DNA of 11,904 bases from Flavobacteriales bacterium (GTDB taxonomy: Bacteria; Bacteroidota; Bacteroidia; Flavobacteriales; Flavobacteriaceae), in assembly GCA_026983815.1 (NCBI GenBank), contig JALSTJ010000192.1:1-11904 (forward strand), in the 5' to 3' direction. This document shows, in pieces, positions 1 to 6,949 of the stretch (position 1 is the first letter of the stretch; every line of letters starts with the position of its first letter). The notes beneath the pieces are model-generated. The model was given only the letters and a program-made list of their open reading frames with translations. It was not told the origin of the DNA and made no database searches. Position numbers and translations under genes: made by a program.

Positions 1-1483
1 TCCCGTCTCCTCCATGGTAAATTCTCCAAATGTTGTCTTTGCGAGAAAAACCGCCGTTATCTTGTAAGCCCCCATATATTTGGGAATTAGGTGTGTGCGA
101 AACCGATATTCTATACAATTGACTGATTACCAAATTTGAATTCAAATCGGTAAAAGTATTTCCATCATCATTTGAGACAAAAATGCCTCCGTCGGTGCCT
201 GCTACTAATTTTCCGTTGTAATAACGCAGAAAATGTGTATCGGCATGGGTATAATTGGGGGTGTAAGAATTCCATGAATTGAGCTGTGTTACGGTATTTC
301 CTCCATCGGTTGATTGAAAAATGTTGATTATTCCTATAAACAATTTGTTAGGATCCGTATCAGAAACGGCAAAAGCAAAATCATACCAAGTTTGATAATT
401 ACTAGAAAAGAAATTAATAGTTTGTTGGGTTTGTGAGAAATTTTGCCCATTATCATTTGATACGTAAATACCTCCAAAACTTCCGTCATTATTACCTACC
501 AACAGATATACTTTTTGAGGAGCGGCTGGGGTTACATCCATTTCCATGAAAGAGGGATATCCACTATAATTTATATTGACAATTGAAAAACTTGCGCCAT
601 TATCTACAGAACGATAGAATTGATTTCCTGAACCGGCATAAATAATATTATGATCAGTTGGGTGCATTCGCATGGTTCTGATGGATTCACCGATTATTTG
701 ACTCCAATTTTGTCCGTCATCGGTTGTTCTATACAAGCCGTCTGATGAAGCTACCAAAATCGTGTTCGGATTTACCGGATCTACAATAATTTCTTTGATA
801 ACTTCGGTTTCGGAAGAAAAAATGGGCCCAATGGGAGTCCAGGTTTGTCCTCCGTCGGTAGATTTAAAAACCCCTCTACTGTAAGTATTGGAAGCATCAT
901 CATCTCCGGTTCCTATATAAATGGTGTTGGAATCTGTAGGTGATAGTGCAATGGCGGAGACTCCTATTTGCGGAAGATTATCCGTTAGTGGAATCCAAAG
1001 TTGTCCTCCGTTTGTTGTTTTCCATAAACCTCCGGCAGGTGCTCCCAGATATATTTTTTGGTCATCATTGGGGTCAATTAAAATAAAATTAACCCTGCCT
1101 TTTCCGGGAAGATTATTATTTCGGTCAATATTTGCCGGACCTAACGAATTCCAAAAAGCGGGTAAATTATCATTCGGAGTTCTTTTTTGTAAATTCAGTT
1201 TTTTTTGAAATGCTTCATCAATATTTGTAATCGGATGAAATCCTTCTTTTCTTTGGATATATGGCTCCCAAATGCTTCTCCACCTTTCAAAGGGTTTTAC
1301 CCCGCTTCCTTTTTTATGAATATTGTGATTTTTTTTGAACTGTTCAAAATTTTGTAACAAAATTTGATAATGGGTTTTAAAATCGGATTTAATACTAGAA
1401 TTATTCCAAGGAACTTCCGGTAGTTTTTGTGAATAGGTTATATAAAAAGAAAATATAACGATTAGGTTAATAATTTTTTTCAT
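1..1483 (-). CDS. Secreted Asp-box (BNR/sortilin-like) repeat protein, 3'-truncated by window edge
   Basis: The frame is open from ATG at 1483 to the left edge and gives the first 494 residues; the C-terminus is missing. Residues 1-18 form a signal peptide ending YS before Q19. A Bacteroidota-type pre-domain follows, with FERWRSIWEP near 65-74. From about residue 125 a beta-propeller repeats Asp-boxes: KTTNGGQLW (155), KSTDGGQTW (207), RTTDDGQNW (252), RSVDNGASF (291), VSNDNGQNF (341), QSTDGGNTV (390) and VSNDDGNTF (436). Family members resemble the VPS10/sortilin and glycosyl hydrolase BNR propellers and are usually exported, often through the type IX system with a C-terminal sorting domain; that end is outside the window, so the route is inferred. 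The substrate or binding partner is unknown. The start overlaps the end of the upstream lipoprotein gene by 17 bp, so the two are probably co-translated. The exported propeller call is firm; enzymatic activity is not shown. Confidence 0.9.
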   Translation of the reverse strand, partial: MKKIINLIVIFSFYITYSQKLPEVPWNNSSIKSDFKTHYQILLQNFEQFKKNHNIHKKGSGVKPFERWRSIWEPYIQRKEGFHPITNIDEAFQKKLNLQKRTPNDNLPAFWNSLGPANIDRNNNLPGKGRVNFILIDPNDDQKIYLGAPAGGLWKTTNGGQLWIPLTDNLPQIGVSAIALSPTDSNTIYIGTGDDDASNTYSRGVFKSTDGGQTWTPIGPIFSSETEVIKEIIVDPVNPNTILVASSDGLYRTTDDGQNWSQIIGESIRTMRMHPTDHNIIYAGSGNQFYRSVDNGASFSIVNINYSGYPSFMEMDVTPAAPQKVYLLVGNNDGSFGGIYVSNDNGQNFSQTQQTINFFSSNYQTWYDFAFAVSDTDPNKLFIGIINIFQSTDGGNTVTQLNSWNSYTPNYTHADTHFLRYYNGKLVAGTDGGIFVSNDDGNTFTDLNSNLVISQLYRISVSHTPNSQIYGGLQDNGGFSRKDNIWRIYHGGDG

Positions 1484-2105
1484 GTTTTATATTTTTCGGT
1501 AATTTAATGTTTTTTATATTTTTAAGTATTCTTTTTGGGATTTTTTTTGAATTTATTATTGAGTTTCCAATGTTTTCCGTGTCATGTTTAATGGAATCAT
1601 AATTTAAAATATCCTTAAACTCATCATTTGTGTTTTGATATAGTTCGATATGTTTCACAATATTATTGATATCTGTTATGACCTGATCTAGAGTTTTTTC
1701 AATACTGTCTTTATCTACTTTTGGTTTATTTATCAAATAATTAATTTTTCTTAGATGTACCTCAGTCAAAACAAACCTGCTTCTGATAGCTGCCGTATCC
1801 AAAACAGTATGAGTTTTGATAAAAGTAAGGGGATGAATATAAGAAATATTTTGCGGAATTCTATCTTTGAGCAACTCCAAAGTGTATATGCTGTCTTGTA
1901 AATTACGAATCAGTTTTTGCAAATTTTTTTCTTTTTTCATTAAAGAATCCAGAGCTTCAATTTTTATAAGTTTCGCTTTCTGATAAAAAGTTTCTTGTTT
2001 TTTTTTGGTTTCCAATGGTTTCTGATTGTTTTTTGTTGTTTCTTGTTTGCAAGTAACAATAGAGAAGATAAGTAAAATGGTATATAGTATTTTAAAAAAT
2101 TTCAT
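1467..2105 (-). CDS. Putative lipoprotein of unknown function, 212 aa
   Basis: I do not recognise a family. The N-terminus is a short basic start, a hydrophobic run (residues 6-17) and Cys19 in the context SIVTC, which fits a lipoprotein signal peptide with a slightly unusual Thr before the Cys. The mature part is lysine-rich and mostly predicted helical, with coiled-coil-like stretches around residues 40-80 and 105-155 and a very basic, asparagine-rich tail. It contains no Cys beyond the lipid anchor. The stop codon lies 14 bases past the ATG of the downstream Asp-box gene (overlap 1467-1483), so the two form an operon with likely translational coupling. A TAnnTTTG -7 element lies about 20 bases upstream of the start. 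A helical, envelope-anchored accessory or binding partner for the Asp-box protein is an inference from gene order only. Confidence 0.8.
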   Translation of the reverse strand: MKFFKILYTILLIFSIVTCKQETTKNNQKPLETKKKQETFYQKAKLIKIEALDSLMKKEKNLQKLIRNLQDSIYTLELLKDRIPQNISYIHPLTFIKTHTVLDTAAIRSRFVLTEVHLRKINYLINKPKVDKDSIEKTLDQVITDINNIVKHIELYQNTNDEFKDILNYDSIKHDTENIGNSIINSKKIPKRILKNIKNIKLPKNIKHEKNY

Positions 2106-2124
2106 TGATATTTATATTTATTGT

Positions 2125-2151
2125 CAAAAATATTATTTTTTATTATACAAA
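2125..2151 (-). promoter_or_regulatory. Probable promoter of lipoprotein/Asp-box operon
   Basis: On the minus strand TATTTTTG (2132-2125) matches the Bacteroidota -7 consensus TAnnTTTG exactly. A TTTG (2151-2148) sits 15 bases upstream, shorter than the usual 17-23 spacing, so the -33 assignment is weak. The predicted transcript start is near 2118, leaving a leader of roughly 13 bases before ATG at 2105. Confidence 0.4.
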
Positions 2152-2185
2152 ACAGAAAGTTTTTATGTTTAAGATAAAAAAAAAC

Positions 2186-2596
2186 TTAGAAACTTTTAAA
2201 GATTCTTGCACTACTTCTTCCCGGTGCTTTAACTTCTAAATCTAAAAAATATCCAAAAGGGGTTTGTTCGGTAATATAATCCGTATTTTTTAAACGATTT
2301 TCAACTGTATCCAACAATTTTTTGGTGATTTCGGGTAGTGCTTTGCTTTCTGACAAATGAGCAAATGAATGTAAAATTATATGTTGGGTTTGATTCTTTT
2401 TGGCAGCCCATTTGATATTTTTCACTAATTTGGTTTCAACATATTTACTATTTTCTTCATCCTCTTTTTCCATTTGTATAAAAGCAACCAAAACATTTTC
2501 TACATTAACTTCATTACTAAAATCCGGAAAATTGGATAAAGTTTTAATAGTAGGACGGTAATGAAATTGTTCACAATATATCATCAATAATTTCAT
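2186..2596 (-). CDS. Free-standing archaeal-type threonyl-tRNA synthetase editing domain protein
   Basis: The 136-residue product resembles the N-terminal editing domain of archaeal threonyl-tRNA synthetases (tRNA-Thr_ED family, D-aminoacyl-tRNA deacylase-like fold) over its whole length. Landmarks are the MKLLMIYCEQ strand at the N-terminus, VLVAFIQMEKEDEEN (35-49), HSFAHLSESKALPE (76-89) and TPFGYFLDLEVKAPGRSSAR (112-131). These correspond to the VLVAFI.VEK.DE, PFAHLS and APFGYY blocks remembered from the archaeal domain. In archaea the domain hydrolyses Ser-tRNA(Thr) made in error. Here no synthetase catalytic or anticodon-binding part is attached and the gene is complete, with start and stop. 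A cytosolic trans-editing or aminoacyl-tRNA deacylase role is therefore inferred, not shown. The gene diverges from fhs with a 227-bp spacer. The family call rests on motif memory, so an alignment is needed for the catalytic residues. Confidence 0.75.
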   Translation of the reverse strand: MKLLMIYCEQFHYRPTIKTLSNFPDFSNEVNVENVLVAFIQMEKEDEENSKYVETKLVKNIKWAAKKNQTQHIILHSFAHLSESKALPEITKKLLDTVENRLKNTDYITEQTPFGYFLDLEVKAPGRSSARIFKSF

Positions 2597-2753
2597 AAAA
2601 TGGTAGGTTTAAAATTTATGATAAAAATACAGAATATATTTCAAAAAAAAATGCATATTTGCTGACAAATAAATTGATAGGAATGAAATGAACATACATT
2701 AATTATTCATTAAATATACAAGAGAAAATAATTAAAGAAGTTTATGTTAGAGC

Positions 2754-2792
2754 GAAGCGGTTCCATATGTGTTGAAATTTTGGAATTGCTTC
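2754..2792 (+). promoter_or_regulatory. Imperfect inverted repeat / hairpin upstream of fhs
   Basis: GAAGCGGTTCC (2754-2764) can pair as RNA with GGAATTGCTTC (2782-2792): 11 consecutive pairs, two of them G-U, around a 17-base loop. It ends 31 bases before the fhs ATG and is distinctly more GC-rich than the surrounding spacer. It has no T-run after it, so it is not an intrinsic terminator. It could be a leader hairpin affecting fhs expression or, as DNA, a binding site for a dimeric regulator. No clear TAnnTTTG promoter was found on either side, so which of these applies is open. Confidence 0.45.
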
Positions 2793-2823
2793 ATAAATAA
2801 ATAAATTACAAAATTTTAAACAC

Positions 2824-4497
2824 ATGAAAACATATTTTAAATCTGATATAGAAATTGCTCAATCAATTAAACCTCAAAAAATAAAAAAGATAGCAAAAAA
2901 GTTGGGAATCTCTTCGGATGATATAGAACCCTATGGAAAATATAAAGCCAAACTACCTTTGTATTTGATTGATGAAGATAAAGTGAAAAGAAATCATTTA
3001 ATTTTGGTTACTGCCTTGACGCCAACACCCGCCGGAGAAGGTAAAACCACAGTAAGTGTAGGTTTAGCAGATGGATTAAATTATATTGGAAAACAAGCGA
3101 CTGTGGTTTTGCGAGAGCCATCTTTAGGACCGGTTTTCGGGATCAAAGGAGGAGCAGCCGGAGGAGGTTATGCACAAGTAATTCCTATGGAAGAAATCAA
3201 TCTTCATTTTACCGGTGATTTTGCTGCGGTTGAGAAAGCAAATAATTTATTGTCAGCATTAATCGATAATCATTTGCATCAATCCAATCATTTGAAATTG
3301 GATGTGCGTCAAATTTTTTGGAAAAGAGTGATGGATATGAATGATCGTGCCCTGCGAAATATTGTTATTGGATTGGGTGGAAAAAATAACGGAGTGCCGC
3401 GTGAAGATGGTTTCAATATTACTCCTGCTTCCGAGATTATGGCTATTTTATGTTTATCAAATAATTTGGAAGAACTCAAAGAAAAAATGGCGAATATTTT
3501 GGTAGGAATTAATTTGGATGGTAAACCGGTTTATGCCCGTGATTTGCACGCACAAGATGCTATGACTATTTTGTTAAAAGATGCCATTAAGCCAAATTTG
3601 GTGCAAACCTTGGAACATAATCCGGCGATTATTCATGGAGGTCCTTTTGCCAATATTGCCCAAGGAACGAATTCCATAATTGCAACCAAAATGGGACTTT
3701 CCCATAGCAAATATGTAGTAACCGAAGCCGGATTCGGAGCTGACTTAGGAGCAGAAAAATTTTTTGATATCAAAAGTGTTTATGGAAATCTCAATCCAGA
3801 GGCGGTTGTGCTGGTCGTAACCCTGCGTGCTTTACGTCATCATGGTGGAAACAAAGATTTTAATCAACCTGATTTGAAAGCGGTAATTCGAGGATTTGAA
3901 AATGTCGAAAAGCATATTGAAAATATTCAAAAATTTGGTATTCAACCTGTAATAGCAATCAACAAATTTCCAACGGATACGGAAGAAGAACTCCAAAAAG
4001 TCATTGAATTGGCAAAACAAAAAAATATTAAAGCCATTATTGCAGAAGAATGGGCAAGAGGGGGTGAAGGTATGCAAGATTTAGCACATGAAGTGGTTCG
4101 TGTGATTGATGAAAATAAAAATCAATTCAAAGCTTTGTATGATTGGAATCTTCCTATTCAAGAAAAGATTAAGAAAATTGCCCGTGAAATTTATGGAGCC
4201 AATGATGTGGAATATTCCAAAAAAGCTTTGACTACGATAAAAAAAATAGAAAAATTGGGTTTTGCCGATTTGCCCATTGTTATGGCAAAAACTCAAAAAT
4301 CTTTAAGCGATAATCCTATGAAACTTGGTCGTCCTAAAGATTTTAATATTTTTGTAAGGGAAGTCGATATCAATACCGGAGCAGGTTTTATAATTCCTAT
4401 TTTAGGTAAGATGATGCGTATGCCCGGATTGCCTTCTGTGCCGGCAAGTGAAAATATGAAAATTGATGCCAAAGGAAATATTACGGGCTTGTCATAA
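2824..4497 (+). CDS. fhs: Formate--tetrahydrofolate ligase (10-formyl-THF synthetase)
   Basis: The 557-residue protein has the full length of the family. It joins formate to tetrahydrofolate with ATP to give 10-formyl-THF, supplying one-carbon units for purines and formyl-methionyl-tRNA in the cytosol. Visible signatures are the P-loop TPTPAGEGKTT (66-76), REPSLGPVFGIKGGAAGGGY (about 97-116), which contains family signature 1, and VVTLRALRHHGG (about 331-342), corresponding to signature 2. In that second block Val and Leu replace the more common Ala and Val/Ile, a conservative change. The C-terminal PGLPSVPASENM block is intact. The ATG start at 2824 follows an A/T-rich leader and no upstream in-frame alternative is needed. 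The gene diverges from the editing-domain gene and ends 17 bp inside the convergent namZ. No folD or other folate gene is in view. Confidence 0.97.
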   Translation: MKTYFKSDIEIAQSIKPQKIKKIAKKLGISSDDIEPYGKYKAKLPLYLIDEDKVKRNHLILVTALTPTPAGEGKTTVSVGLADGLNYIGKQATVVLREPSLGPVFGIKGGAAGGGYAQVIPMEEINLHFTGDFAAVEKANNLLSALIDNHLHQSNHLKLDVRQIFWKRVMDMNDRALRNIVIGLGGKNNGVPREDGFNITPASEIMAILCLSNNLEELKEKMANILVGINLDGKPVYARDLHAQDAMTILLKDAIKPNLVQTLEHNPAIIHGGPFANIAQGTNSIIATKMGLSHSKYVVTEAGFGADLGAEKFFDIKSVYGNLNPEAVVLVVTLRALRHHGGNKDFNQPDLKAVIRGFENVEKHIENIQKFGIQPVIAINKFPTDTEEELQKVIELAKQKNIKAIIAEEWARGGEGMQDLAHEVVRVIDENKNQFKALYDWNLPIQEKIKKIAREIYGANDVEYSKKALTTIKKIEKLGFADLPIVMAKTQKSLSDNPMKLGRPKDFNIFVREVDINTGAGFIIPILGKMMRMPGLPSVPASENMKIDAKGNITGLS

Positions 4498-5713
4498 AAT
4501 CCGGATAAATCAAATATTTTTTTCTGATTTTTTTAAAATCGTTTAAAGATTTTTGCCAGCTTTTTTTAATTTCTTCTGCTGATTTTCCTTGTATTATCAT
4601 TTTTTGTAATGATGTATTTCCTGCTAAACGATTAAAACTTTTACGAAAGAAAATATTTTTATCGGGGTAGTCTCGAAAAGTTTTGATTACCCAATCCAAA
4701 TGTATGGCTTTGGGAGGATTGATGTTTCTTAAATCAATTCCATAGCAAAGTTTATTTTCATGTTTAGGCCATTTGGAAGCGTCATTTTTTTGCGGGGTAA
4801 ATGTAAATTTGTATTTCTCTTTGGGTAAAACAGGGCTTCCGTAAATTTGAAAAGGCCAATCGGTACCACGTCCGACACTAACATCGGTTCCTTCCAGTAA
4901 ACATAAGCCCGGGTATAATCTAACGGCTTGATAGTTGGGTAAATTGGGCGAAGGTTTAATAGGTAATTTATAGATCATTCCGTGTCTATAATTGCTTATC
5001 GGAATAATTGATAATTTGGCTTGAATTCCGTTTTTTAGCCAGCCTTCACCGTTTATCATTTTTGCATATTCACCAATAGTCATTGCATAGACAATGGGAA
5101 CAGGATGTAAACCTACAAAACTACTTACTTCTTTTTCCAATACGGGACCATCAATATAATCGGAGTTTGGATTGGGACGATCCAAAACTATGATCGGAAT
5201 ATTGTTTTCAGCAGCTGCTTCCATCACATAATGGAGAGTAGATAAATATGTATAAAATCTTGCTCCCACATCTTGAATGTCAAAAATGATGATATCTACA
5301 TCTTTTAATTCTTCATCTGTAGGTTTTTTATGCTTACCATATAATGATATTATAGGTAAACCTGTTTTTATATCTATTGCATTTTTTACTTGTTCTCCGG
5401 CAGAAGCTTTTCCGCGAAAACCATGTTCAGGGGCAAAAACTTTTACGATATTAACTTTCAGAGAAAGCAATGTATCTACCAAATGAGTTCCTTGTATTTC
5501 ACTGGTTTGATTACCTATAATGGCGACTCGTTTATTTATTAATAAGGGTAAATATTGATTCAAATTATAAGCTCCGGGAAGTATTTTTTTATAATTTTGA
5601 CTGATATTTTTCTTTAAAGGAAGCTTTTGTCCATTACTTTTACAAGAATATAGTAGGATAAATGGTAAAATGATAAATAAATATGTATTTTTGAAAAATT
5701 TAAAATATTTCAT
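4481..5713 (-). CDS. namZ: Exo-beta-N-acetylmuramidase NamZ-like lipoprotein (DUF1343, GH171)
   Basis: The 410-residue product belongs to the DUF1343/YbbC family, whose characterised members cut terminal N-acetylmuramic acid from peptidoglycan fragments during cell-wall turnover and recycling. Visible blocks are VAIIGNQTS (63-71), the hallmark APEHGFRGKASAGEQ (94-108, with Glu96 in the conserved EHGFRG), FDIQDVGARFYTYLSTL (144-160), LDRPNP (177-182), VPIVYAMTIGEYA (205-217) and a GRGTDWPFQ block further on. Residues 1-24 form a lipoprotein signal peptide with Cys24 in LLYSC, so the protein is probably membrane-anchored in the periplasm. The start codon (5713-5711) directly abuts the TTG start of the divergent permease, and the gene end overlaps fhs by 17 bp. 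Family assignment is firm; substrate specificity is taken from relatives. Confidence 0.92.
   Translation of the reverse strand: MKYFKFFKNTYLFIILPFILLYSCKSNGQKLPLKKNISQNYKKILPGAYNLNQYLPLLINKRVAIIGNQTSEIQGTHLVDTLLSLKVNIVKVFAPEHGFRGKASAGEQVKNAIDIKTGLPIISLYGKHKKPTDEELKDVDIIIFDIQDVGARFYTYLSTLHYVMEAAAENNIPIIVLDRPNPNSDYIDGPVLEKEVSSFVGLHPVPIVYAMTIGEYAKMINGEGWLKNGIQAKLSIIPISNYRHGMIYKLPIKPSPNLPNYQAVRLYPGLCLLEGTDVSVGRGTDWPFQIYGSPVLPKEKYKFTFTPQKNDASKWPKHENKLCYGIDLRNINPPKAIHLDWVIKTFRDYPDKNIFFRKSFNRLAGNTSLQKMIIQGKSAEEIKKSWQKSLNDFKKIRKKYLIYPDFMTSP
5686..5693 (+). promoter_or_regulatory. Candidate -7 element for ABC permease gene, inside namZ
   Basis: TATTTTTG matches TAnnTTTG exactly and lies 20 bases before the TTG start at 5714, inside the antisense of the namZ signal-peptide codons. 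No TTG/TTTG is present 17-23 bases upstream, so only the -7 half is supported. The predicted transcript start is near 5700. Confidence 0.35.
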
Positions 5714-6949
5714 TTGAAAATAGATTTTTTTATTGCCAACAGGTTACTGAAACCCGGCATTAGCAAAGATAGGATATCTTCGCCAATTATTAAAATTGCA
5801 ATTATTTCCATAGCCATCGGGATGATGATTATGCTGATATCTATGGCTACGGGTTTTGGTTTGCAACAAAAAATTAGAGAAAAAATTTCGGCTTTTTCAG
5901 GACATATTATGATTTCTAATTTTGATAATAATCAATCCGGAATTACTCTAAATCCTATTTCTTTACATCAGGATTTTTATCCGAAATTTAAAAAAGTTAC
6001 CGGAATAAAATCCGTTCAAGCTTTTGCTACCATAGGAGGAATTTTGAAAACAAAAAATGATTTTGAAGGAATCATTTACAAAGGAGTAGATTCTTTGTAT
6101 AATTGGTCTTTATTTAAACCCTTTTTGGTTCGAGGTAAAATACCGGATTTTTCTTCCAAGAGAATGAATGACAGTATATTGATATCCAGGACGTTATTGA
6201 ATAGGTTGCGATTGAAACTACATGATAAGGTTCCTGCTTATTTTATAAGAGAAGGATCTGAGAAACCACAGTTGCGAATTTTTAAAATTGCCGGTATTTA
6301 CGATACGGGTTTTGAGGATTTTGATAAATCCTATATTTTGGGACAATTGAAAATGGTACAAAAATTATATCACTGGTCAGACAGTTTAACAGGTGGTTTT
6401 GAAGTAATATTAAACAACTTTGATGATTTGGATATCAAAACTAGGGAGATTTATAATGAGACACCTTCCACTTTAAATACTATTTCAATCAAAGATAGAT
6501 TTCCATTGATTTTCAATTGGCTTAAAATGTTTGATTTCAATATTTTATTGATTTTAAGTATTATCATATTTATTGCTGGTCTTAATATGATTACAACTGT
6601 TTTGGTTTTGATATTAGAAAAAAGAAATTTTATTGCCATTATGAAAGTTTTGGGCAGTCAAAACAAACGCCTGCAAAGAATTTTTCTTATTCAAGCGGCT
6701 TATATTATCGGAATTGGTTTGTTGATAGGTAATTTTTTGGGTTTGGGTATTATTTTTCTGCAAGATAAATTTGGATTTATCAAACTCAATCCAGAAACAT
6801 ATTATGTAAAAACCGCACCTGTTTATTTAAATCTAAAAAATATTTTTCTATTGAATTTTGGGGTTGCTTTGATTATATTATTTATGTTAACTATTCCTGT
6901 TTTAATCATTGGAAAAATTTCACCAACCAAAGTTTTAAAATATGATTAA
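5714..6949 (+). CDS. LolC/LolE-type ABC transporter permease (FtsX-like)
   Basis: The 411-residue protein has the four-helix layout of lipoprotein-releasing permeases: a first transmembrane helix (26-48), a large periplasmic MacB-like region (about 50-270), then helices near 275-300, 325-348 and 377-400. After helix 2 comes the cytoplasmic coupling block LEKRNFIAIMKVLGSQNKRL (301-320), as in LolC/LolE. The C-terminus ISPTKVLKYD is also typical. Its length fits LolC/LolE (about 400-415). The start is TTG: the frame upstream has no ATG before a stop at 5678, and the next ATG (codon 37) would delete most of helix 1. Its ATPase partner (LolD-like) is not in this window. A role in moving outer-membrane lipoproteins off the inner membrane is inferred from the family. 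Its last four bases are shared with the convergent PorP/SprF gene. Confidence 0.88.
   Translation: MKIDFFIANRLLKPGISKDRISSPIIKIAIISIAIGMMIMLISMATGFGLQQKIREKISAFSGHIMISNFDNNQSGITLNPISLHQDFYPKFKKVTGIKSVQAFATIGGILKTKNDFEGIIYKGVDSLYNWSLFKPFLVRGKIPDFSSKRMNDSILISRTLLNRLRLKLHDKVPAYFIREGSEKPQLRIFKIAGIYDTGFEDFDKSYILGQLKMVQKLYHWSDSLTGGFEVILNNFDDLDIKTREIYNETPSTLNTISIKDRFPLIFNWLKMFDFNILLILSIIIFIAGLNMITTVLVLILEKRNFIAIMKVLGSQNKRLQRIFLIQAAYIIGIGLLIGNFLGLGIIFLQDKFGFIKLNPETYYVKTAPVYLNLKNIFLLNFGVALIILFMLTIPVLIIGKISPTKVLKYD
5764..5771 (-). promoter_or_regulatory. Candidate -7 element for namZ, inside permease gene
   Basis: On the minus strand this reads TATCTTTG, an exact TAnnTTTG match, about 50 bases upstream of the namZ ATG and inside the first 20 codons of the divergent permease. 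The nearest TTG elements lie 12 and 27 bases further upstream, both outside the usual 17-23 spacing. The predicted transcript start is near 5757. Confidence 0.3.

Noticed and set aside
155..1020. Possible DNA repeats within the first gene
   Set aside because: The recurring ccgtcggt/ccatcggt-like strings are codons of the Asp-box motif (TDGG), a protein-level repeat rather than a DNA repeat array or CRISPR.
921..1208. 95-residue plus-strand frame
   Set aside because: It is antisense to the Asp-box coding region, which has signal peptide and repeats; the plus-strand translation has no recognisable features.
2160..2185. Terminator after the editing-domain gene
   Set aside because: GTTTAAG and CTTAGAAAC pair only with a two-base bulge and are all A/T-rich; too weak to call.
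2743..2750. fhs promoter TATGTTAG
   Set aside because: One mismatch to TAnnTTTG and no TTG at the right distance; AAATTTTG at 2775 is equally poor, so neither is called.
2754..2792. Tetrahydrofolate riboswitch before fhs
   Set aside because: Only a single hairpin is visible; the multi-helix junction and pseudoknot of THF riboswitches are not apparent and those are known mainly from Firmicutes.
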